Positions 1 to 5,695 of a DNA stretch of 5,695 bases are shown piece after piece (position 1 is the stretch's first letter; every line of letters starts with the position of its first letter). The DNA is from Dehalococcoidales bacterium (GTDB taxonomy: Bacteria > Chloroflexota > Dehalococcoidia > Dehalococcoidales > ARS1013): assembly GCA_030672225.1 (NCBI GenBank), contig DAOVGW010000042.1, positions 1 through 5,695 on the forward strand. The letters run 5' to 3'. A program made the position numbers and the translations under genes. The notes under the pieces are model-generated. The model was not told where the DNA came from. It searched no databases and was given only the letters and a program-made list of their open reading frames with translations.

Positions 1-527
1 CAGGCTCCTACCTGGTTTATTTCAACACTTACCGGGGTAGCGATAGGGTCAATCCAGATGTTTTCATTGGGGATGCCCAGCTGGTTGGCTTTATAGATAA
101 GGTCAACGGCGAGCAGGCATCTTTCGTTGGCATCGCGAGGCATGCCCTCTACTCCCCAAAGAAGACCTATCATATTCGCATTGTACGCCTTGACCATGGG
201 TAAGACCCTCTCCAGCCTCTCCGGCTGAAGAGATACAGAATTTATTAGTGCCGTCCTCTGGCATGCCTTTAGACCGGCCTCCATAGCCACCGGGTTTGTC
301 GTATCCAGAGATAATGGTAGATTGGTAGCCTCCTGCACAGTGTTAACCAGCCAGGTCATTAGCTCGTCACCTGCCTTGCGGGCAGGACCGATATTAAGCT
401 CAAGCCAAGAAACGCCAGCCTTAGCCTCAGTCCGGGCCATCTCCTGAATAGGCTGAGGGTCTTTCTGCCTCATGGCTTGCCCGATAGTTTGAGACATAAT
501 ATTTATATTTTCCCCGATAAGTATCAT
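1..527 (-). CDS. acsE: Methyltetrahydrofolate:corrinoid iron-sulfur protein methyltransferase (partial, C-terminus off left edge)
   Basis: This cytoplasmic enzyme transfers the N5-methyl group of methyl-tetrahydrofolate to the Co(I) centre of the corrinoid iron-sulfur protein, linking the methyl and carbonyl branches of the Wood-Ljungdahl pathway. I translated it by hand: it opens with MILIGENINIM, the usual family start, and 175 codons stay open to the left edge, about two thirds of the roughly 262 residues usual for AcsE. The fold expected is a pterin-binding TIM barrel. Pterin-site residues are visible as Asp75 (LSLDTTN), Asn96 (ALINS) and Asp160 (WIDPI), the same numbers as Asp75, Asn96 and Asp160 of the Moorella enzyme; the later Asn199 is off the window. 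I chose the ATG at 525-527 because the next one (Met11) would remove the conserved GENIN segment and because a ribosome binding site lies 7 bases upstream. It begins 12 bases after acsC ends. Other pterin-dependent methyltransferases (MetH-like, MtgA/MtvA-like) are related, but the neighbours make AcsE by far the best call. Confidence 0.93.
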   Translation of the reverse strand, partial: MILIGENINIMSQTIGQAMRQKDPQPIQEMARTEAKAGVSWLELNIGPARKAGDELMTWLVNTVQEATNLPLSLDTTNPVAMEAGLKACQRTALINSVSLQPERLERVLPMVKAYNANMIGLLWGVEGMPRDANERCLLAVDLIYKANQLGIPNENIWIDPIATPVSVEINQVGA

Positions 528-534
528 GCGTTGT

Positions 535-541
535 CTCCCTT
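535..541 (-). promoter_or_regulatory. Ribosome binding site of acsE, overlapping the acsC stop codon
   Basis: The minus strand reads AAGGGAG here, 7 bases before the acsE ATG. Its first two bases are the last two of the acsC TAA stop codon (540-542). A ribosome finishing acsC therefore stops on the acsE initiation region, which suggests translational coupling (inference). Confidence 0.75.
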
Positions 542-1889
542 AAGGTTTCCATGTTTTAAGATAGGCTGGGATGTGCGCCCCCTCCCGGGGACCAATCTGA
601 ATCTCCCAATCAGGCAGTTCCTCTTCCAGACTGCCGCTTTCAACAGCTATATAGCCGGGGATTATGAGTTTTCTGTGTTTAACCCGCTCGGTGATGCCGC
701 ACTTCTTAACGAAGGGGGCAATAGCATCGGCACCGAATTTTCCGGCTGCCCAGGCGGTCATAACCGAGAGTCCTTCGGTGTCTTTGACTAGGAGGTAGCT
801 GGGAAGCCGGCTATTCTCTATTTCACCAGAGACAATGAAGTAGGTGAGGGAAAAATTAGAGGTAATGAGCACCGGGGAGTTTTCATCAGGGCCGCCAATC
901 TCATAGATTCCCTCACCGGTGGCCAGTGGCCGCTGCGGGTCGGTATAGATATTCAGCCGCCCTACAAGCAGTGGGAACAGGCTTTCGCCCTGAAAGTCAG
1001 AGAGGACGATTATGCCACCATATTTAGCCACAAAAGTGGCCGCAATCAAGGCTTCCTTCATCGGGTTATCGCTCATCTCGCCGGGGAAAACAATGGTTGG
1101 GAAGCCCAGGGGACGGAACTTCTTATCCAGGGCGGCGCGCCTGATAGCTATCTGGTCTTCGAATGTTTGGCGAAGAGTCCTTGCCCCGGAATCAAGGACT
1201 ATGTCTTTAACTCCGGACTCAGTCAGTCTTGAGCTAAGCTGGGCGAGTTCGTCCAGGCTGTTAGCCTTTACTGCTAGCGGGCAGGAGTTTTCTTTAGCCA
1301 AATCGGCTACACGGTCCAGGTTGTCCTTAGTGGCGGCGTAAAGGAGTGGTTTTCGGCTGGCGCAGGCCTTAAGCCCAGCCGCCAGGATATCAGGGCTCTG
1401 GCTCATCAGGATAATATTACAGTCGTTATTTTGCTTATTAACTGTAGCAACCAGAGCCTCAAATTTGCCGGCATCTCCTGAGTCACACTTTAGTGCCACC
1501 AGCTCGGGACGGAGTGTAAGGCCCACCCTTTCGTATTGGAGCTTTTGGAACCTCTCCAGCCGACTCAAAACCTCAGCTTTGGCCATAGTGTCGCTGATGA
1601 GGATGGCAAAGCCGGGAGGGTTATCAAACCTTTTTTCGTGGCGGAACATGACTGTCCCACCACCAACCTTTATAGCTCTACTACCGACACCGATAGTAAC
1701 TGGTCTGATGGGTGGCGCTGATGCCTCCTCTAATTTGGCCTTTGCCTCGTCAGAAACGTATGGACAGGCGGCCAGTTCCGCCTTCCCTGCAGCCAGACTC
1801 ATGGCAAAAGCCAGACAGGTAGGCACACCGCATTCACCACAGTTGGTCTTGGGCAGCAGCTTATAGATCTCTATTCCGGTAAGAGGCAT
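540..1889 (-). CDS. acsC: Corrinoid iron-sulfur protein, large (gamma) subunit
   Basis: This is the methyl carrier between AcsE and acetyl-CoA synthase; with the small subunit AcsD it forms the heterodimer that holds a base-off corrinoid. The 449 residues are close to the Moorella length (about 446). Residues 1-60 form the [4Fe-4S] domain, with Cys17, Cys20, Cys25 and Cys42 in a C-x2-C-x4-C-x16-C pattern (NCGECGVPTC, then AACPY); this cluster reductively reactivates Co(II) corrinoid. Residues from about 65 to 320 are the TIM-barrel domain. Residues from about 325 to 449 are the corrinoid-binding domain, with the family-typical blocks SNFSLTY (344-350), DTEGLSVMTAWAAGKF (370-385), ERVKHRKLIIPGY (401-413) and GPREGAHIPAYL (433-444). 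The start is supported by the typical N-terminus MPLTGIEIYKLLPKTNCGEC and a strong ribosome binding site. It lies 17 bases after acsB. The partner gene acsD is not next to it in this window. No damage or missing ligand is seen. Confidence 0.97.
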   Translation of the reverse strand: MPLTGIEIYKLLPKTNCGECGVPTCLAFAMSLAAGKAELAACPYVSDEAKAKLEEASAPPIRPVTIGVGSRAIKVGGGTVMFRHEKRFDNPPGFAILISDTMAKAEVLSRLERFQKLQYERVGLTLRPELVALKCDSGDAGKFEALVATVNKQNNDCNIILMSQSPDILAAGLKACASRKPLLYAATKDNLDRVADLAKENSCPLAVKANSLDELAQLSSRLTESGVKDIVLDSGARTLRQTFEDQIAIRRAALDKKFRPLGFPTIVFPGEMSDNPMKEALIAATFVAKYGGIIVLSDFQGESLFPLLVGRLNIYTDPQRPLATGEGIYEIGGPDENSPVLITSNFSLTYFIVSGEIENSRLPSYLLVKDTEGLSVMTAWAAGKFGADAIAPFVKKCGITERVKHRKLIIPGYIAVESGSLEEELPDWEIQIGPREGAHIPAYLKTWKP

Positions 1890-1897
1890 TGGTACAT

Positions 1898-1904
1898 CTC
1901 CTTT
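1898..1904 (-). promoter_or_regulatory. Ribosome binding site of acsC
   Basis: The minus strand reads AAAGGAG, a near-consensus Shine-Dalgarno sequence 8 bases before the acsC ATG (1887-1889). It lies within the 17-base acsB-acsC gap, just after the acsB TAG stop (1907-1909), and fixes the acsC start. Confidence 0.8.
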
Positions 1905-1906
1905 GG

Positions 1907-4111
1907 CTACATTATTGGTTCCATGCTTAGCGCCGGGTGTCCCTTCTCCTTGAGGAAGGGGAGGATTTCCTCCTCGGTGGTGCCCACTGTCTCGTCGGCT
2001 ATCATGTCAAGAAGGTTGGGAATGCCGATTTCTTTTGCCCTGGCATTAAAGCGGTCGGCAATCTCTTCCTTTAGCATCTTGGGCATCCAGACCACCCTCT
2101 TAATACCACCCTCAGCACTGAGGAATTTTCTCTGGCTAATATTATACTTGCTGTGACCAACAAAGCCAGGGCTGCTTATGCCACCACCGATAGTCCCGGC
2201 CAGCGTGGTAAACTTCATGCCACAGGGGGTTATCCCGGTGTGCTCTCTATTTAGCGTCATTACTCCGTTACACAGTGGCAAGACAGCGGAAATACACTCC
2301 ATACAGCCGCAGGCAGTCATTGGGTCATATATGATGCTGTAGAAGTTGTAGTGATCCAGTTTGCCACGAGAGGCTTTAAAGACAAACTCATTTACTCCTT
2401 TCCACTGACCAAGCTTGACATCAATGGTCTCCCCTTTGGGCACCGGCTGATTGGGCCCGGTAGGATTAATCTCATTAGCCGCCTTGCAGTCCATCCAGTT
2501 ATAGGAGCCGCAGAGGCCGGTTCTCTCCGGGCTGATGACACAAACATGGCTGGGGGCAAAAGACTGACACAGGGTGCACGAGTAGAATATGTCAGTAGTT
2601 TCATCAGTCATGCCTTCAATACGGGCATCTCGGATAGCATATATCGCTTTGGCTTTAGCTACTATCTCTTGCACCTTGTCCGCCTCGGTGTAAATTCTTA
2701 TCTGTAATTTATCAAAAATCCGACCAAAATCCTGGTGTAGTTTGGAATGGAGGATAGAACCTATGTGGTGGAGCTTAAAGCCCTTCTCCATAGCTGCCTT
2801 GCTAATTCGTATCCAGGCAATATCCCTTTGCCCAATGTGCATTAGCCCTTGGGCATAGTTTATAAAATGGTGTATCTGCCGCTCCAGGATAGGTTCGTAA
2901 TCCTCCTGCATCTCCCGGCCGGCAACCTCAACGGCTATGGCCATAGGTAGTTTGGAACCAACCGTGACATCGGTTATCTCAGGCCCGATGACCTCAATCT
3001 TGCCATCCTCCACTTCATCCATTCGCTTGGAGGTAACCAACTCAATCATCTGCGTTTTGCCGCCGCCAAACTCCAGATAAACATCATCACGCCTGACCCT
3101 CTCGCCTTCAAAGGCGGGGCCGTAGGCTACCGGTATCGGTACTTCAGCGACAGTGACCTTTAGCCCTCTTACCTCTATTGCTCTAGCCACTATTCTGTCA
3201 TGGGGGACATTGGCGGCAACATGCTCATAGGTGCAAATTCCGGTGGGCAGGATTTCCGGTATCGGGGTATCGGCAATGGTTGGGAATCCGAAGTTAACAG
3301 CCCCAGCGGCATTGGCATACCACTCATCGGTAACATAGCCCAGCGGCATAGCGAAGGCAAAGGTGCGGTCTTTATTATAGATAAGGACCTTCCTGAAATC
3401 GCCGGGTGAAACACCGCCGAAGGAGAGGGCTACCCTGGTGGCAAAACCCATAGCAAAGACAGTGGCTGAAACGTCTGGGCCAAAGGAGATAAGACGAGTT
3501 GGCCAGCCAATCTGCACTTCGGACTCTACAAGCTGCTCGGAGAACTTTTTGCCGTCATGAGAAGCTGTCATAAACACATAAAGGTTCTTCTGCTGGAGTT
3601 CATGAGCGATTTTTACGGCTATTTCATTAGTCGGTGCCGCACCGAGTATGGCAGCAAAACCAGGGGCGGTGCCATCAACAAATTCAATTCCTCTCTTTCT
3701 GAGGATTACATCGTCGGCGGCACCCAGCCAGATATTATTGTCGGTTGGGTCTTCTGACTTGGTGTAAAAATCAGGCTCCTCCAGATACCTTATGGCCTCA
3801 ATTATTTCTTCGGCAAAGAAGGTTGCCATACCGGCGTCAAGGGCTGGCGCCAGGTAGGGAAGTGGGTGTGTCTCTTTTACCAGTGGCGGCAGGAGAGACT
3901 TACACCGCTCCAGCACAGGCTCCATATCAGCCAATTTTTCAACCTTGATGCCTAAAATGCCGTAGATTACTGGCAGGTAATAGGCGGTGTTGGGAAAGCC
4001 TACCGCTTCATTCGGTTGCCACTTTTCCATTGCCTCTTGCCATTTCTTTTCAGCTCGGGCTACAATCTTGTGGGCTCCTCTAATAGCTGCTGATGCGATG
4101 ATTTTAGACAT
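1907..4111 (-). CDS. acsB: Acetyl-CoA synthase, alpha subunit of the CODH/ACS complex (bacterial full-length type)
   Basis: This enzyme condenses a methyl group from the corrinoid protein, CO from CO dehydrogenase and coenzyme A into acetyl-CoA at the nickel-containing A-cluster. It has 734 residues against about 729 in Moorella. The N-terminal domain (about 1-310), which docks on CO dehydrogenase and carries the CO tunnel, is present, so this is the bacterial and not the short archaeal CdhC form. A middle domain (about 311-500) and the A-cluster domain (about 500-734) follow. The cluster ligands are all there: Cys512, Cys515, Cys524 and Cys534 (from SCTLCQSFAP onward), then Cys601-Gly-Cys603 for the distal nickel. 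Each is offset by exactly +6 from Moorella Cys506, 509, 518, 528, 595 and 597. Phe518 corresponds to Moorella Phe512, which lines the pocket beside the cluster. The ATG at 4109-4111 gives the usual N-terminus (MSKIIASAAIRGAHKIV) and has a ribosome binding site 9 bases upstream. It sits 37 bases after the CO dehydrogenase gene and 17 before acsC. Confidence 0.98.
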   Translation of the reverse strand: MSKIIASAAIRGAHKIVARAEKKWQEAMEKWQPNEAVGFPNTAYYLPVIYGILGIKVEKLADMEPVLERCKSLLPPLVKETHPLPYLAPALDAGMATFFAEEIIEAIRYLEEPDFYTKSEDPTDNNIWLGAADDVILRKRGIEFVDGTAPGFAAILGAAPTNEIAVKIAHELQQKNLYVFMTASHDGKKFSEQLVESEVQIGWPTRLISFGPDVSATVFAMGFATRVALSFGGVSPGDFRKVLIYNKDRTFAFAMPLGYVTDEWYANAAGAVNFGFPTIADTPIPEILPTGICTYEHVAANVPHDRIVARAIEVRGLKVTVAEVPIPVAYGPAFEGERVRRDDVYLEFGGGKTQMIELVTSKRMDEVEDGKIEVIGPEITDVTVGSKLPMAIAVEVAGREMQEDYEPILERQIHHFINYAQGLMHIGQRDIAWIRISKAAMEKGFKLHHIGSILHSKLHQDFGRIFDKLQIRIYTEADKVQEIVAKAKAIYAIRDARIEGMTDETTDIFYSCTLCQSFAPSHVCVISPERTGLCGSYNWMDCKAANEINPTGPNQPVPKGETIDVKLGQWKGVNEFVFKASRGKLDHYNFYSIIYDPMTACGCMECISAVLPLCNGVMTLNREHTGITPCGMKFTTLAGTIGGGISSPGFVGHSKYNISQRKFLSAEGGIKRVVWMPKMLKEEIADRFNARAKEIGIPNLLDMIADETVGTTEEEILPFLKEKGHPALSMEPIM

Positions 4112-4120
4112 TTTTATCCG

Positions 4121-4126
4121 TCCTTT
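4121..4126 (-). promoter_or_regulatory. Ribosome binding site of acsB
   Basis: The minus strand reads AAAGGA, 9 bases before the acsB ATG (4109-4111), inside the 37-base gap after the CO dehydrogenase stop codon. The rest of that gap is A+T-rich and shows no hairpin plus T-tract that would act as a terminator, which supports read-through from the upstream gene. Confidence 0.7.
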
Positions 4127-4148
4127 ACTTAATTGCTAGCTCGGGTTG

Positions 4149-5695
4149 TCAGACTGCTTCCAGTTCCCGTCTCATTTCCATATCGTAGAGTATCCGCTCC
4201 CTGGCCTTGTCAATACCCAGAGCTTTGCGCGCTTTATCAATGTGTTCAATCATAAGATGGGCGGCTTTAATCGGGTCTGGTTCAAAAGCCCACATTCCGC
4301 CGTACATCTTCTCAAAGTCTTTAAATAAGAAGTTGGTCAGCTCTTTACTGCCGGTGGTGGGCCAGGTGACGCCGAATACAGTGAATACCCCGGAAGCAAC
4401 GAAGTACTGACCGATAGCAATTGCCTTCTCGCTCATCCATTCGGGGGCGGCGCCGACTACCGGCAGGTCGCTGAGGTCGTCACCTAAGCCGCCGTCTTTA
4501 ACCATGGCTGTCGCCGCCATCAGGAGGCGAGAGTTGTCAATGCAGGCGCCCATATGTAATACCGGTGGGATACCAACTGCTTCACATACTGAGGCTAAGC
4601 CTGCGCCGGCATATTTAGCCGCCGCCTCGGGAACCATCAGTCCGGCTTTGGCACTAGCCATAGCCATACAACCGGTTTGCAGGACTAACACATCGTTCTT
4701 GATGAGTTCTTTGACCATATCAAGCTGCATATCATGAGTGACCCGGGGATTGTTGCAGCCAACAACGCCGGCTACACCCCTTATTCGGCCATTAATTATA
4801 TTGTCGTTAAGCGGCCGGTAGGAAGCACGGAACATTCCGCCGAGTAAATAGTTAATGGTCTCATGGCTGAAGCCGGCAATGAGGTCGGTCTTCTCTTTGG
4901 GAATACGAACATTCTGGCCTCTATTGGGGAAGTTATCAATGGCGGCTTTAAGTATTGCTTTAGCTGATTCAACGCCTTTATGCTCATCAAACTCCATATG
5001 AGTGGCGCCCTGGATATGGGCTCTGCGGTCGGTGGTAATGACCTTGGTATGATAGCAACTGGCAACATCGGCCAGTCCCTGCATGATACATTGGACATCA
5101 ACCACCATCGCCTCCACGGCTCCGGTAACTATAGCCAGCTCCTGCTGTAGGAAATTGCCGGCGATGGGTACCCCATGACGCATCAATATCTCGTTGGCGG
5201 TGCAGCACATACCGGCCAAGTTTATTCCCTTGGCTCCTTTGGACTTGGCGTACCGGGTCATCTCGGGGTCTTGAGCCACGACGGCAACCATCTCAGCCAG
5301 TTGGGGTTCGTGACCGTGGATAATAATATTTACATGGTCTTCTTTTAAGACGCCGAGGTTTATCTGGCTTGCTACCGGTGATGGAGTGCCAAACATAATA
5401 TCCTGGAGCTCGGTAGCGAGCATGCTACCCCCCCAGCCATCGGCTAGGGCGGTTCTAACCCCCTGGCGGAGCAAGTTTTTGTAGTCCTGGTCAACCCCCA
5501 TGTGGGTGCGGTGCATTGCCTCAACTACTTCTCTATCTATACCTCGTGGAGCAACTCCTAACTTCCGCCACAGCTTCTGTCTTTTTAATGGTGCTCTTTT
5601 CAGGAACAGGAGTTCGCCTTCCTGCTTGCCAAACTCGTTTAGGGCGACTTTACCAATATCAGCGGCAATTTTCTCATTACTGCGGTCGCCAATTT
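4149..5695 (-). CDS. acsA: Carbon monoxide dehydrogenase catalytic subunit (nickel-iron, CooS/AcsA type; N-terminus off right edge)
   Basis: This is the beta subunit of the CODH/ACS complex, which reduces CO2 to CO (and the reverse) at the Ni-Fe-S C-cluster. An ATG occurs at 5514-5516, but it is internal: the frame stays open for 59 more codons to the edge, encoding the conserved stretch LWRKLGVAPRGIDREVVEA just before MHRTHMGVDQD. So 514 residues are visible of about 630-675. The missing N-terminus should hold the B- and D-cluster cysteines. Numbering from the internal Met, C-cluster ligands are the HGHEP histidine region (67-71), Cys105 (GMCCTANE), Cys143 (VQCIM), Cys254 (VVGCNNP), Cys283 (QTGCM) and Cys325 (MGACIDNSR). 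Lys364 (WMSEKA) probably matches the second-sphere lysine (Lys563 of Carboxydothermus CODH-II). The segment between Cys283 and Cys325 is shorter than in well-studied homologues. Position directly before acsB argues for the acetyl-CoA synthase partner (AcsA) rather than a free-standing CooS. It ends with TGA, 37 bases before acsB. Confidence 0.96.
   Translation of the reverse strand, partial: IGDRSNEKIAADIGKVALNEFGKQEGELLFLKRAPLKRQKLWRKLGVAPRGIDREVVEAMHRTHMGVDQDYKNLLRQGVRTALADGWGGSMLATELQDIMFGTPSPVASQINLGVLKEDHVNIIIHGHEPQLAEMVAVVAQDPEMTRYAKSKGAKGINLAGMCCTANEILMRHGVPIAGNFLQQELAIVTGAVEAMVVDVQCIMQGLADVASCYHTKVITTDRRAHIQGATHMEFDEHKGVESAKAILKAAIDNFPNRGQNVRIPKEKTDLIAGFSHETINYLLGGMFRASYRPLNDNIINGRIRGVAGVVGCNNPRVTHDMQLDMVKELIKNDVLVLQTGCMAMASAKAGLMVPEAAAKYAGAGLASVCEAVGIPPVLHMGACIDNSRLLMAATAMVKDGGLGDDLSDLPVVGAAPEWMSEKAIAIGQYFVASGVFTVFGVTWPTTGSKELTNFLFKDFEKMYGGMWAFEPDPIKAAHLMIEHIDKARKALGIDKARERILYDMEMRRELEAV

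Noticed and set aside
477..791. A 104-codon open frame on the plus strand spanning the acsC-acsE junction
   Set aside because: It lies antisense to the conserved acsC C-terminus and acsE N-terminus, resembles no family I recognise, and is explained by the coding pattern of the real genes opposite.
1465..1866. A 133-codon open frame on the plus strand
   Set aside because: It is entirely antisense to the iron-sulfur and barrel domains of acsC, and the translation has no recognisable domain, so it is a shadow frame.
2351..2707. A 118-codon open frame on the plus strand
   Set aside because: It is antisense to the A-cluster region of acsB, whose cysteine ligands are perfectly conserved on the minus strand; there is no support for overlapping coding.
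4112..4148. Possible terminator or internal promoter in the 37-base gap between acsA and acsB
   Set aside because: The only symmetry is the six-base palindrome GCTAGC; there is no stable stem followed by a T-tract and no clear -35/-10 pair.
4796..5101. A 101-codon minus-strand frame inside the CO dehydrogenase gene
   Set aside because: It is out of frame within a strongly conserved enzyme, with no ribosome binding site or recognisable product.
1..5695. Mobile elements, CRISPR arrays, RNA genes or a new defence-type system
   Set aside because: The window is filled almost end to end by four recognised metabolic genes. I see no direct-repeat arrays, transposase motifs, tRNA-like folds or unexplained non-coding stretches.

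Overview
This window is a compact piece of a Wood-Ljungdahl (reductive acetyl-CoA) operon from an anaerobic bacterium. All the coding sequence lies on the minus strand, so transcription runs from the right edge to the left. In transcription order it carries the C-terminal part of the carbon monoxide dehydrogenase catalytic subunit (acsA/cooS type, start off the right edge), complete acetyl-CoA synthase (acsB), complete corrinoid iron-sulfur protein large subunit (acsC), and the N-terminal two thirds of the methyltetrahydrofolate:corrinoid protein methyltransferase (acsE, running off the left edge).

The genes are separated by only 37, 17 and 12 bases. Each internal start has a good purine-rich ribosome binding site, and no terminator or promoter is visible, so the four are almost certainly cotranscribed. 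There is no non-coding stretch longer than 37 bases.

Together the products perform the carbonyl branch. AcsE moves the methyl group of methyl-tetrahydrofolate to the cobalt of the corrinoid protein, and AcsC (with its partner AcsD) carries it to AcsB. The CO dehydrogenase reduces CO2 to CO, which is channelled to the A-cluster of AcsB, where methyl, CO and coenzyme A become acetyl-CoA. The route is reversible, and the sequence does not say whether the host fixes CO2 or oxidises acetate. All visible metal ligands and catalytic residues are intact, so the enzymes look functional.

The AcsB has the full bacterial architecture, including the N-terminal domain that archaeal homologues lack, so the host is a bacterium. 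Base composition is roughly balanced. The phylum cannot be fixed from this window; Chloroflexota (Dehalococcoidia-like) or Desulfobacterota are guesses only. The points of mild interest are the gene order (acsC followed directly by acsE, with no acsD between them), the absence of the nickel-insertion ATPase gene, and a shortened segment between two C-cluster cysteines of the CO dehydrogenase. I see no evidence of a new biological system here.
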